64,000 nt of DNA, taken from Phycicoccus sp. HDW14. Lineage in GTDB: Bacteria > Actinomycetota > Actinomycetes > Actinomycetales > Dermatophilaceae. The stretch lies in NCBI RefSeq assembly GCF_011383005.1, contig NZ_CP049935.1:3534001-3598000 (forward strand), read 5' to 3'. The notes below the pieces were generated by a model. It was not told the DNA's origin. It made no database searches and saw nothing but the letters and a program-made list of their open reading frames with translations. The translations under genes were made by a program, and so were the position numbers. Positions 52,283-62,633 of the stretch are shown piece after piece; position 1 is the first letter of the stretch, and every line of letters begins with the position of its first letter.

Positions 52283-55200
52283 TCAGTCGGAGAGGAGGCC
52301 GCGCAGGTCGTCGGCGGTCAGGGCCCGGCTCAGCGCCGCGCCCTCGTCGACGACGCGGGTGAAGAGGTCGCGCTTGCGCTCCTGGAGGGCGATGACCTTC
52401 TCCTCGACCGTGTTCCGTGACACCAGCCGGTAGACGTTGACGGGTTTGGTCTGCCCGATGCGGTGCGCACGGTCGATGGCCTGGGCCTCGGCGGCGGGGT
52501 TCCACCAGGGGTCGAGGACGAAGACGTAGTCGGCCTCGGTGAGGGTGAGGCCGAAGCCGCCGGCCTTGAGCGAGATGAGGAACACCGGCGCCTCGCCGTC
52601 GCGGAAGGCCGCGATGCGGTCGGCGCGGTCGCGGGTGCGGCCGTCGAGGTACTCGTAGGCGATGCCCTCGGCCTCGAGCCGCCGCCGGACGATGGCGAGG
52701 AACCCGGTGAACTGCGAGAAGACGAGCGCGCGGTGCCCCTCGCCCGCGAGCTCGGTGACGTGCTCGACGAGCGCGTCGACCTTCGCCGACTCGGCCAGCC
52801 CCGCGTACTCGTCGTCGACGAGCGAGGGGTCGAGCGAGAGCTGGCGCAGCGCCGTCAACGCCCGCAGCACCGCCATCCGGTTGCCGTCGAGGTCGTCGAT
52901 GAGCCCGAGCAGCCGCTGCCGCTCGCGCTGCAGGTGCCGGTCGTAGACCGCCCGGTGCCGTGGGTGCAGGTCGACGGTGAGCACCTGCTCCTGCTTCGGC
53001 GGCAGCTCGGTGGCGACCGCCTCCTTGGTGCGGCGCAGCATCAGCGGACGGATCCGCCGGCGCAGCGTGGCCAGCCGGTCGGCGTCGCCGTCGCGCTCGA
53101 TGGGGTTGGCCCACTGCTCCTTGAAGGCGCCCGGCCGCGGGTGCAGCCCGGGGGCGACGATGGACAACAGCGACCAGAGGTCCATCAACGAGTTCTCGAG
53201 CGGGGTACCCGTGATGGCGAACTTCGCTCTGGCAGAGAGCCGTCGGACCGCCTGGTAGGTCTTGGCCTGGTGGTTCTTGACGAACTGTGCCTCGTCGAGC
53301 ACCACTGCCCCCACGGCCGCGATCGCCACTGCTCCTCGTCGATGCGCGCCACCGTGTAGGACGTGATGACCACCTGCGCGTCACCGATGGCGGCCGCGAG
53401 GGAGCGGCGGTCCTTGCCGCGGGTGCGCTCGACGACGGCCGTGCGCAGGGACGGGGCGAACCGGGCCGCCTCGCCCGCCCACGTGGACAGGACGGAGGTG
53501 GGTGCGATGACGAGCACCGGGTGGTCGAGCTCGCCGAGCTCGTGGGCGCGCTGCACCATCGCGAGCATCTGCACGGTCTTGCCGAGGCCCATGTCGTCGG
53601 CGAGCACCCCACCGAGGCCGCAGTCCCAGAGCATCGAGAGCCACTGGAACCCCTCGACCTGGTAGGGCCGCAGCGTGGCGTCGAGGCCCTCGGGGACCTC
53701 CGCGGGTGCCAGCCCGCCGCCGTCGACGAGCCGTCCGACGGTGCGGGTCCAGCGCTCGCTCTGCTCCTCGACGACCCCGAGCGCCGCGAGCTCCTCCCAG
53801 AGCCCGACGTGCACGGCCGAGATGCGCATCGGGTCGGAGGGCTTGTCCTGCAGCGAGCGCGCCTCCTCGACGAGCCGCCGCAGCGTCTCGAGCTCGGGGC
53901 GGTCGAGGGCGAACCACGTGCCGGAGTCGAGGATGAGGTGCTCGTGCCGGCGGGCGATGGCCTCGATGAGCGGTGCGAGCGGCACGTCCTCACCGGCGAC
54001 CGTGACCGAGATGTCGAGGTCGAACCAGTCGGTGGCCGCCCCGGTGCCGCCCCCCGAGCCGTCGCTCGTGGACACCTGGATGAGCGGGGCCTCGTCGACC
54101 TCGGTGTATTCGGCGACCTCACCGGCGATGTCGACGTCGAGGAACGGCAGCTCCTCGAGCAGCGGCAGCAGCTGGGCGAACCCGACGGTCGTGAACCCGT
54201 GGAAGCGCACCTCGGGCACGAGGTGCGGCTGGTGCGCGACGACCTGCCAGAGCGCCGCGAACCCCGCGGCCTCGGGCACGTCGCGCAGCTGCTCGACGAG
54301 CCGGCGCTCGGCGGAGCGGTCGCGCATCGGGTCGGGGTCGTCGGACCCGAGGGCGACCCGCACCCCCTTCGCGCCTCCGTACCGGAACCCCCACTCGAGG
54401 TGTGTGCGGTGCCCCGGCTCGACGGTGACGGCGAGGTGCAGCCGCGGCGGGACGGCCTCCGGGAGCTCGAGCTCGGGGGAGAGGCTGCGGACCCGGGCCT
54501 TGCGCCGCAGCCCCGGCAGGTGGGTGACGGTGAAGCGCGCCCAGTCGGCCTCGGGGACCTCGACGACCCCGAGGTCGAGCAGCCGCTGGCGCGTGCCGTC
54601 GAGGGGCTCGGTGAGCGAGCCGAGCACGAGGGTGTCGTCGTCGCGCAGCCAGAACCCGGTGGCCGGCGAGCCGACCAGGTGGGTGTCGGTGCCCGGGCCC
54701 ACCGGGAGGTCGAGGCGCGGGTGGAGGGCGGCGCCGTCGTCGGTGCGCTCGATGTCGACGACGAGCTCGGCGGGGTCGGGGGCGAAGGCGACGTCGCCGC
54801 TGCCGGTGAGGTCGGTGAGCAGGCGCACGCCGGCCCGGTCGGCGGCCCGCAGCAGCGAGACCCAGCCGGCCCCGAGGTGGTCGAGGAGGATGGCGTCGGG
54901 CATCCGGCCGTACCCGTAGGCGCGGACCGAGCGGCGGTGGGCGTCGGCGACGGCGGTGAGCGCGTCGACGTGCGCCTCGGGGTAGGTGACGCGTCCGTAG
55001 CCGTAGTACCCGCCGGCGAAGGACTCCCAGGAGACCCCGGTGCGGATCCAGGCGCCGCGGACCCCGGGCACGACCGGCCGCAGCCGCAGCTGGGCACGCC
55101 CGGTGTCCTCGGTGAGCCGGGCCCGGCCGGTGCGGTCGGTGGTGGGCTCGATGAGCAGCCCGACGGGCGTGACGTCGCGGGGCACGTCGTCGTCGAGGAG

Positions 55201-55587
55201 GCCGCCGAGGGCCCGCTCCCACGTGGGGGTGGGCGGCTCGTCCGGGGCGGCGGGAGTCGGTGCCAGCTCGCGCACCCGGGCCGCGACCGCGACCGCGTGC
55301 TTGCAGTCGCCGCCGACCGGGCACGAGCACTGGCTGTGCCAGCGCCGCAGTGCCTGCCGGTCGCCCTCCTCCTGGGGGCGCAGGGCCACCTGCGTCGTGT
55401 AGGTCTGACCGGCGCTGCCGCCGACCCACCCGGTGGCGTGCGCGCCGTCGGCGGAGACCTCGACGTCGACGACCCGCCCCTCGCGCGCGTACGCGAGCCC
55501 GCGCGCGACGGTGACGGTGCCGCACACCTCGCCGAGCTCGCGGTTGGTCAGCTCCGCGAGGCGGCGCGCGGTGACGACCCGGGCCAT
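52283..55587 (-). pseudogene. SWIM-domain SNF2-family DEAD-like helicase, frameshifted as read
   Basis: From ATG 55587 (with AGGAGG): SWIM zinc finger (CSCPVGGDCKHAVAVA near residue 95), a long substrate-recognition region, then helicase motif I in GLGGVLADDMGLGKTVQML and Ia. Motif II DEAQ and the C-terminal helicase half (ITGTPLENSLMDLW, ALVFSQFTGFLAIV, RAHRIGQTKPVNVYRLV) are in another frame. One missing G at plus-strand C 53326-53327 (EEQW-AIAAVGAVVLDEAQF) joins them into about 1100 residues with all helicase motifs. It remodels nucleoprotein complexes, likely in DNA repair or transcription. Confidence 0.88.
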
Positions 55588-55710
55588 CGGCACCCCTCCT
55601 CGCAGGCGTGGGACGCCCCTGCGCCGGCGTTCCCTGAACGTCCTACCGTACGTCGCGACGGGGACATCCGCCGAGCCCGTCCACAGGGGTCGGAGGGTCT
55701 GCCGGACGGC

Positions 55711-57066
55711 TCAGGCGGGCAGGACGAGCGCGAACGTCGTGCCGCGCCCGGCCTCCGACGTGACCTCGACCGAGCCGCCGTGCGCCCGGGCCACGGCGTC
55801 GACGACGGCCAGCCCGAGTCCGGACCCGCCGCTGCCCGACGAGCGCGAGCGGTCGACCCGGTAGAAGCGCTCGACGAGGTGCGGCAGGTGCTCGGCGGGG
55901 ATGCCCGGCCCGGCGTCGGTGACCTCGACCCGCACCCCGCCGGGCCGGACGAGCACGCGCAGCGCGACGGGCGTGCCGTCCGGGGTGTGCCGCACGGCGT
56001 TCGACGTCAGGCCCACGAGGGCCTGGGTGACCCGGTCGCGGTCGGCGGTGACGACGAGGTGCTCGGGGGCGTCGAGGGTCACGGCGCGGTCGGGGGCGAC
56101 GACGCGCAGGTCGGAGGCGACGTCGCGCAGCACCTCGGCGAGGTCCATCGGCGCGCGGCGCAGCGCGTCCGGGGCGTCGAGGCCGGCGAGGTCGAGGAGG
56201 CCGTCGACGAGCCGGCGCATCCGGGCCGCCTCGTCGCCGATCCGGCGCATGGCGTCGTCGACGTCGGCCCGTCCGCGCTCGTCGAGCGGGCCGTCCGGAC
56301 GGGTGGAGTGCAGGGCCGCGTAGCCACCGAGCGTCGTCAGCGGCGTGCGCAGCTCGTGGGAGGCGTCGGCGACGAAGCGGCGCATCCGCTCGTTGGTGGC
56401 CGACGTCGTGTCGATCATCGTGTTGAGGGCCTCGCCGAGCCGGGCCGCCTCGGTGCCCGGTGGCCCCGGGGGCACCCGCCGCGAGGTGTCGCCGCCGGTG
56501 ATCGCGTCGGCGGCGTCGGTCATCTCGGCGATGGGCCGCAGCCCGAGCCGGTCGACCCACCACAGCAGCAGCCCGACGAAGGTCGCGACGACGAGGCCGG
56601 TGAGCAGCAGGGTGAGGGCCAGCCGGCGCGTGGTGACGTCGGCGGAGGTCGTCGGCACGGCGATGACCGCCTGGGCCCGCCCGTTGGCCAGCGGCACGGT
56701 GACCACCCGGACGCGCGCGGCCTCGCCGGATGCCGTCGCCCGGCCGGCCGGGGTGAGCACCCGCTCGCCGGGGGCGAGGTCGGGCAGGAGCGTGGGGTCG
56801 GCCTGGGGCGCGAGCACCGTGGTCAGCCGGCCGTCCCCGCCCATCCGGCCGACGTAGACGTCGCTCAGCGCGGCGGTGGCGACCCCCCCGTCCGAGCGCT
56901 GCGAGGCGAGGAGGACGGCGCGCGGGTTCTTCGCCAGGGCACCGAGCTCGGCGTCGAGGCGGCCGACGAGGAAGGCCCGCTGGACGAGGACGACCGCCAC
57001 GCCCGCGACGACGGCGAGGACGGCCAGCACGGCCACGGCCGCGACGAGCCGACGGCGCAGGGTCAT
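55711..57066 (-). CDS. HAMP-type sensor histidine kinase
   Basis: 451 residues. TM1 at 8-30 (VAAVAVLAVLAVVAGVAVVL), an extracytoplasmic domain, TM2 near 160-180, HAMP, then the phospho-acceptor His in FVADASHELRTPLTTLGGYA, N box LVGLTSNAVRHTPDG, and G boxes DAGPGIPAEHLP and GSGLGLAVVDAVARAHGG. It overlaps the partner response regulator stop by one base (ATG/TGA). The signal sensed is unknown; it resembles the MprB/TrcS type. Confidence 0.93.
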   Translation of the reverse strand: MTLRRRLVAAVAVLAVLAVVAGVAVVLVQRAFLVGRLDAELGALAKNPRAVLLASQRSDGGVATAALSDVYVGRMGGDGRLTTVLAPQADPTLLPDLAPGERVLTPAGRATASGEAARVRVVTVPLANGRAQAVIAVPTTSADVTTRRLALTLLLTGLVVATFVGLLLWWVDRLGLRPIAEMTDAADAITGGDTSRRVPPGPPGTEAARLGEALNTMIDTTSATNERMRRFVADASHELRTPLTTLGGYAALHSTRPDGPLDERGRADVDDAMRRIGDEAARMRRLVDGLLDLAGLDAPDALRRAPMDLAEVLRDVASDLRVVAPDRAVTLDAPEHLVVTADRDRVTQALVGLTSNAVRHTPDGTPVALRVLVRPGGVRVEVTDAGPGIPAEHLPHLVERFYRVDRSRSSGSGGSGLGLAVVDAVARAHGGSVEVTSEAGRGTTFALVLPA

Positions 57067-57761
57067 CAGGGCTCCCGCACGGAGTAGCCGACGCCGCGGA
57101 CGGTGTGCACGAGCTTGGGCTCGACGGCGTCGACCTTCTTGCGCAGCGTCGACACGAACGACTCGATGATGGCCGTCTGGCCCGCGAAGTCGTACTGCCA
57201 CACGTGGTCGAGGATCTGGGCGCGCGTGACCACCCGGCCGGCGTTGACGAGCAGCAGCCGCAGCAGGCTGAACTCGGTGGCCGTCAGGTGCACCTCGGTC
57301 TCCCCGCGCCACACCCGGTGCTGGTCCTCGTCGAGGACGAGGTCGTGGACCCGGTGGCGGGCGCTCGGGGCCGCGGCGGTGCCACCGCGGCGCAGGGCGA
57401 CGTGCACCCGGGCGACGAGCTCCTCGAGGGCGAACGGCTTGGTGATGTAGTCGTCGCCGCCGCTCGTCAGGCCGCGCACCCGGTCGGCGGTGTCGGTGCG
57501 CGCGGTGAGGAAGAGGACGGGGGCGGTGCTGCCGGCGGCGCGCAGCCGGCGCAGCACCTCGAAGCCGTCGAGGTCGGGGAGCATCACGTCGAGGACGACG
57601 ACGTCGGGGGCGGTGCGGGCGGCCACGGCCAGGGCCTCCTCGCCGGTGGCGGCGGCCGTCACGTCCATCCCGGCGAGGCGCAGGGCGGACGTCACGAGGT
57701 AGGCGATGTTCTCCTCGTCGTCGACGACGAGGACCTTCGGGACGGGGGAGGGGTCGGCCAC
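57066..57761 (-). CDS. OmpR-family response regulator
   Basis: 231 residues from GTG 57761. Receiver: KVLVVDDEENIAYLVTSALR, Asp in VVVLDVMLPDLDG, Lys in DYITKPFALEELVARV. Winged helix: VHLTATEFSLLRLLLVNAGR, IIESFVSTLRKKVD and LVHTVRGVGYSVREP, the TrcR/PrrA-like type. The partner kinase gene follows with a one-base overlap. A second GTG nine bases upstream is possible. Confidence 0.94.
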   Translation of the reverse strand: MADPSPVPKVLVVDDEENIAYLVTSALRLAGMDVTAAATGEEALAVAARTAPDVVVLDVMLPDLDGFEVLRRLRAAGSTAPVLFLTARTDTADRVRGLTSGGDDYITKPFALEELVARVHVALRRGGTAAAPSARHRVHDLVLDEDQHRVWRGETEVHLTATEFSLLRLLLVNAGRVVTRAQILDHVWQYDFAGQTAIIESFVSTLRKKVDAVEPKLVHTVRGVGYSVREP

Positions 57762-57915
57762 GGCGCCCACGCTCCCACGCGCCCCCGGTGGCTGTCTGGA
57801 GGAAACCTCGGGACCTGCTGGAGACGACGCGGCCGGTGCCGACGGACGCCGACGTATCAGCGGCCGCGCGCCGGGCATCTCCCAGTCCGACCATCCCCCA
57901 GGACAGGAGAAGACC

Positions 57916-58698
57916 ATGCCCCCTCGCTGGACCAAGGAAGCCGAGGACCTCCTCGCCGTCGGGTCGTCGGGCACCCTCGCCGGCGGCACCGCCAAGGCCG
58001 TGCTGCACGTGACCGACTGCCCCTCGGGCGGCGACCGGTTCGCCGCGATGCACGAGACGCTCACCGCGAAGAAGGCCGAGCCGCACTACCTCTACGACCC
58101 GCGCACCGACCGGCTGGGCCAGTACTTCGCGCTCGACCGCAGCGCCCGGGCGCTGTGCACCGGCCCGGGAGCGCACTCGGCGAACAAGACCGGGTCGAGG
58201 GTCATCCAGGTCGAGGTCGTCGCGCAGGCCGCCCACCCCTTCACGAAGGACTGGCGGCCCGGGCCCAACTTCCGGGCCATGATGCGCGACATCCGCGCCA
58301 ACGGGGTGCGCGACCGGTGGATCGCCCGGCCGGCCCACAGCTACGCGGACGCCGCCACGCTGCGGGTCTCGTACGCCACCTACGCCGCGTGGAGCGGATG
58401 GCTCGGGCACTGCCACGTCCCCGGCCAGAACACCGGCGACGAGGGGCCGACGTTCGGCCACTGGGACCCGGGAGCCATCGACACGGCGGCGTTCTTCGCC
58501 GCCGCGCCGCACGGGGCGCCCGCCCACCAGGGGGCCGCGCACGACGGTGCCGCGCACCCGACGTACGTCGTCGTCGACGGCGACAACCTCTTCCAGATCG
58601 CCCTCCGGTTCCACACGACGGTCGAGAAGCTGGTGTCGCTCAACCACATCAAGAACCCGGCCCTGATCCACCCCGGGGACGTGCTCCTCCTCGCCTGA
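57916..58698 (+). CDS. N-acetylmuramoyl-L-alanine amidase-like protein with C-terminal LysM domain
   Basis: 260 residues. The N-terminal 180 residues resemble amidase_2-type lysins: VLHVTDCPSGGDRFAAMHET, PHYLYDPRTDRLGQYFALDR, and GHCHVPGQN followed by GHWDPGAID, which supply the zinc His ligands. A Pro/Ala/His-rich linker leads to one LysM domain at about 215-260 (YVVVDGDNLFQIALRFHTTV, NPALIHPGDVLLLA). The architecture is that of an actinophage-like endolysin. No signal peptide is present, so export, lysis-dependent release, or a phage origin are the options. ATG 57916 follows AGGAGAAG. Confidence 0.78.
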   Translation: MPPRWTKEAEDLLAVGSSGTLAGGTAKAVLHVTDCPSGGDRFAAMHETLTAKKAEPHYLYDPRTDRLGQYFALDRSARALCTGPGAHSANKTGSRVIQVEVVAQAAHPFTKDWRPGPNFRAMMRDIRANGVRDRWIARPAHSYADAATLRVSYATYAAWSGWLGHCHVPGQNTGDEGPTFGHWDPGAIDTAAFFAAAPHGAPAHQGAAHDGAAHPTYVVVDGDNLFQIALRFHTTVEKLVSLNHIKNPALIHPGDVLLLA

Positions 58699-58715
58699 GT
58701 CGCACGGAGCGTCGG

Positions 58716-61442
58716 TCAGCCCGACCCGAAGCTCGTGAAGGCCACCGCCGCCACGAGGTCGGCCGCCGCGTCGCCGTCCGCCAGCACCTGCCGGCGGGCG
58801 GCGGCGAGCGCTGCCGCCGGGTCGCTGCCGTCGCGCAGCCCCCGGTGCAGGGCGAGCACGAACCGCGACGTCGCCTCGTCCGGGACGGCGAGGACGGGGG
58901 CCACGACGGTGCGGGCGCCGAGGCCGAGGAGCGCGGTGGCCAGCCCGACGACCTCGTCGTGCGGGTGCAGCGTGCCGAGGCCGGCGTCGCAGGACGCGAG
59001 CACGACGAGGCCGGGCGGGGCCGCGAGCCGCTCGAGGTCGTGGAGGGTCAGGGGGCCGTCGGCGAGCACGAGCGCGGAGAACATCGGGTTGTCGGGGCGC
59101 AGCCGTCCGTGGGCCGCGAGGTGGGCCACGGGGGCGTCGTCCATCCCCTCGAGCACCGCGGCCACCGTGGCGTCGTCGCCGGTGAGGACCCGCGCCCCGG
59201 GGTGGTCCGCCGCGAGCGCCTCGACCTCGCGCCGGGCGCCGGGCAGGCCGGGCCCGTGGGCCAGGAGGACCCGACCGGTGTGCTGCCGGTGGCCGTCGGC
59301 GTGACCCGTGCCGTCGGCGTGACCCGTGCCGGAGGCGCCGCGCAGCCAGGAGGCGGCCGACGGGGCGACCGTCAGGGGTCGGTGGGTCAGGGACGGCAGG
59401 GCGGCCCAGGGCAGGGCGGACAGCCGGGCCCCGGGCACGAGGACGACGGGGGTGGCGTCGCCGGCCGGTGGGTCGGTGCCACCGGTGGGCGGGTCTGGTT
59501 CGACACCGGCAGCTGCGAGCACCGGCCGGGCCACGAGGGCGTCGAGGCGCCCGGCCGCCCGCTGCACGAGCGAGGCCGCACCCGGCCCGGTGCTCCCGGC
59601 GAGCAGCCAGCGCAGGCCGGCGAGGAGGGCGTCGACCTCCGCCCGGACCTCGGCCTCGCCGCCGAGCCGGACCAGCCGCAGCCGCCCGCGCGCGGCGACC
59701 ACGGCCAGCACCTCCCCGTCGTGGACGACGAGCTCGGCGAGGACCCGGGGGCCGAGGGCCGCGTGCAGCCGCCCGGGGTCGGGGCGCAGGCGCAGCCGGG
59801 ATGCCGGGTCGCGGTGCCCCGACGCGTGCCGGGCCCGGTCGCGGACGGCTCGCTCGAGCTCGGCCTCGCGGGCCCGGCCGGCGCCCGGGGGCACGAGGCC
59901 CGAGCGGCGGTCGGCACCCAGGCGGCGCAGGCGCGCGAGGTCGTCGGTCAGGAGCAGGTCGTCGTCGGGCCGCGTGGGTCGGGACCAGAGGGCCGCCGCC
60001 CGGGCCGACTCGACGGCGGCGAGGACGGCATCGGGTGCCCCGGTCTCCAGGGCGAGCCCGACCCCGAGCTCGGCGAGCCGGCCGGCCAGGACCGCGGCGT
60101 GGGCCCGCAGGTCGGTGGCGCCCAGCCCGGTCCGGAAGTCGTCGACCACGCGCAGCCCCGCCGCCACGGCCGACCGCGCGCCCCGCCGATCACCGGCGGC
60201 CCGGCGGTGCAGGGCCTCGGCGTGCCAGGCGCGCACCCGCACCCCGGCGGGTCCGCGGCGACGGGCGGCGCGGACGGCGTCGAGGGCCGCCCGGGCGTCG
60301 TCGGGTCGACCGGCCCGCACGGCCGCCCGGGCCACGAGGAGGTGGGCGTCGAGCGCCTGCGGCACCCAGCCGGCCGCCGCGAGGTCGGCCGCGGCGCGAC
60401 GGCCCGCCGGCACCAGCCGCGCCGGCCGTTCCCCCGACGCCTCCCGCGCCCGCAGCACCGCGAAGCCCGCGAGCGCCGCCCAGCCGGGGTTGCCCTGCCG
60501 CCGCGCCTCCCGGCGGGCCAGGTCGGCGGCCGCGCGGGCCTCCTCGGGGCGTTCGGCGAGGAGCAGGGCCTCGGCCTGCAGCATCCGGGCGTGGACGAGG
60601 TCGACCCGGTTGTCCTGGGCCGCGAGCTCGGCGACGGCGCCGGCGGCCGCCTGGCGCGCCTCCTCGACGAGCCCGGCGGAGAGCAGCGCCTCGGCCCGCT
60701 CGACGACGAGCAGCCCGGTCGCCATCCCCGCACCGGCGTAGCGCCGCTCGGCCTCGTCGAACGCGGCGAGCGCGGCCGGCACGTCACCGCGGAGCCCGGC
60801 CGCCCAGGCCCGGTTGTGCCACACCATCGCCGTGCGCCCGGCCATCCCCGTCGCCTCGAAGAGGGTCTCGGCCCGCCGCAGCTCCTCCTCGGCCCGACGC
60901 CAGTCGAGGCGGTGGATCTCGGTGACCGCGAGGTTGTTGCGGATGTCGCCCTCGAGCAGGTCCTCGCCACCGGCCGCGGCGAGGGCCCGCAGGGCCCGGC
61001 GGAGGGTGTGGCGGGCCGGCTCGAGGCGACGCAGCTCGGTGAGCACGAGGCCCTGCTGCATGAGCAGGCGCGCCCCGTCGACGCCGTCGTGCAGCTCCGC
61101 GACCGCGCGCTCCAGCTCGGTGACGGCGGCCGTGCCGCGACCGGTGAGGACGAGCGCGTACCCGAGCGAGCCGCGGGCCTGCGCGGCCCGTCCGGCCAGC
61201 CCCGCGGCCTCCGCGCGACGCACGGTGGCACGCAGCACCCGTACCGACCCGGGCAGGTCGCCGCGCGCCGCGGCCACCATGCCGAGGGCCCGGCCGGTGA
61301 CGGCGGCCACCTCCGGGTCGCGACGGGCGCAGCGGCGGGCCCGCTCGACGAGCCGGACGGCGTGGGCGGGGTCGTGGTAGGCGTTGCGGACCGCCTCGAG
61401 GGCGAGGTCGAGGGCTCCCTCCGGCAGCCCCTGTCCGTCCAT
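58716..61442 (-). CDS. CHAT-domain (caspase-like) protease with TPR repeats
   Basis: 908 residues. The N-terminal two thirds is a run of TPR/helical repeats (LALEAVRNAYHDPAHAVRLV, TAVTELERAVAELHDGVDGA, AELHRLDWRRAEEELRRAET-like). The C-terminal CHAT domain has catalytic His778 in HLAAHG and Cys818 in VLASCDAG, with the usual spacing. CHAT proteins are clan CD cysteine peptidases often tied to TPR recognition arms in bacterial conflict or signalling systems. It is divergent from a subtilisin-like protease gene and adjacent to an ECF sigma factor. Confidence 0.88.
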   Translation of the reverse strand: MDGQGLPEGALDLALEAVRNAYHDPAHAVRLVERARRCARRDPEVAAVTGRALGMVAAARGDLPGSVRVLRATVRRAEAAGLAGRAAQARGSLGYALVLTGRGTAAVTELERAVAELHDGVDGARLLMQQGLVLTELRRLEPARHTLRRALRALAAAGGEDLLEGDIRNNLAVTEIHRLDWRRAEEELRRAETLFEATGMAGRTAMVWHNRAWAAGLRGDVPAALAAFDEAERRYAGAGMATGLLVVERAEALLSAGLVEEARQAAAGAVAELAAQDNRVDLVHARMLQAEALLLAERPEEARAAADLARREARRQGNPGWAALAGFAVLRAREASGERPARLVPAGRRAAADLAAAGWVPQALDAHLLVARAAVRAGRPDDARAALDAVRAARRRGPAGVRVRAWHAEALHRRAAGDRRGARSAVAAGLRVVDDFRTGLGATDLRAHAAVLAGRLAELGVGLALETGAPDAVLAAVESARAAALWSRPTRPDDDLLLTDDLARLRRLGADRRSGLVPPGAGRAREAELERAVRDRARHASGHRDPASRLRLRPDPGRLHAALGPRVLAELVVHDGEVLAVVAARGRLRLVRLGGEAEVRAEVDALLAGLRWLLAGSTGPGAASLVQRAAGRLDALVARPVLAAAGVEPDPPTGGTDPPAGDATPVVLVPGARLSALPWAALPSLTHRPLTVAPSAASWLRGASGTGHADGTGHADGHRQHTGRVLLAHGPGLPGARREVEALAADHPGARVLTGDDATVAAVLEGMDDAPVAHLAAHGRLRPDNPMFSALVLADGPLTLHDLERLAAPPGLVVLASCDAGLGTLHPHDEVVGLATALLGLGARTVVAPVLAVPDEATSRFVLALHRGLRDGSDPAAALAAARRQVLADGDAAADLVAAVAFTSFGSG

Positions 61443-61528
61443 CGGGATCGGCCCTACCGTGGGTGTATCAGGCTCCGGTCGGCCGGCATCGACTCCCCGA
61501 CCGACCTGACGACCGCAAGGACTGCCAC

Positions 61529-62568
61529 ATGGACATCATGGCGCACCCCACCCCCGCTGGACCCCCCTCGCCCGCACCCCCGGGGCGGCGCTCGGCGGAC
61601 GCAGCCCCTGGGCCCGCACGCCGGGCTCGGCCCACCAGGACGCCCGGACCCCGGGTGGGGCGGCCCTGCGGCCCGTCGCCGACCCGGACTGGGCGCCCCT
61701 CGGGGAGGCCACCGACTTCACCGTGGGCGTCGTCGACACGGGGGTGCTGCTCGGCTGGCCGGGGCGCACCACCCACCCCTGGCTCTCCGGCCACGTCTCG
61801 ATCTGCCCCGAGGACGACGAGGACCGCCTCCTCGCGCCCGGGCCCGGGGTGCTGCCGACGCTGCGCCCCGGCGACGGCCACGGCACGCTCGTCGCCGGGC
61901 TGGTCCTCAAGGAGGCCCCGCGTGCCCGGGTGCGGATGCACGCCGCCATCGACACCGGCACGGTCGGCCCGGACGGCTTCGGCGACACCGAGGACCGGAT
62001 GGTCGCGGCCGCGATCCGCTCGCTGGCCCTCGACCCCCGGGTGCAGGTGGTCAACCTCTCCTTCGGTGGCGGGGTCTTCGACGACCGGACCGGACCGCCG
62101 GCCCTCATCCGGGCGGCGCTCGAGGAGGTCGACCTCGACCGCGTCGCGGTCGTCGCGGCGGCCGGGAACGATCCGAGCGGGCTGCGCACCTGGCCGGCGG
62201 CCTTCGACGGCGTCATCGCCGTCGGGGCCTGGGAGTCGGGCGGGCTCGACGGGTACCGGCCGGCCGGCTTCAGCAACCGCGGCTCGTGGGTGCAGGCGTA
62301 CGCGCCCGGGGTCGAGGTCGTCGGCCCCTACGTCGACCAGCGCACGTTCGGTCTGCCGGGCCCCGCGGCTGAGGCCGACGCCGCGGGCGCCCTCGCGTGG
62401 TTCCACGGCTGGGCGGTGGGCGAGGGCACGTCCTTCGCCGCCGCGACCCTGTCGGGCCGGATCGCGGCCCACGCCCTCGAGCACGGCATCACCGGCGCCG
62501 ACGCCGCCGTCCGGATCCTGCGCGACGCGCCGCAGATGCCCGGCGAGCAGGGCGTGGTCATCGCCTGA
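61529..62568 (+). CDS. S8 (subtilisin-like) serine peptidase, N-terminus frameshifted as read
   Basis: The catalytic triad is complete: Asp in VGVVDTGV (61735), His in GDGHGTLVAG (61879), Ser in EGTSFAAATLSG (62431), plus the oxyanion Asn in VAAAGNDPSG. About 280 residues of catalytic domain. The natural N-terminus begins at ATG 61529 (MDIMAHPTPAG) in one frame and continues in another (PVADPDWAPLGEATDFTVGV); one C lost from the C6 run at 61562-61567 would link them. No signal peptide, so an intracellular protease. It is divergent from the CHAT gene, sharing an 86-base promoter gap. Confidence 0.83.
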
Positions 62569-62633
62569 GTGGGCCGCCCTCCCGGGGCCGCCCGCCCGGA
62601 CCCGCCCGCACCGGACCCGCCCGCACCGGGCCG

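Noticed and set aside
57105..62372. Plus-strand open frame of over 1700 codons across the CHAT and two-component genes
   Set aside because: It is antisense to conserved genes with catalytic motifs, is Gly/Arg/Glu-rich and has no domain.
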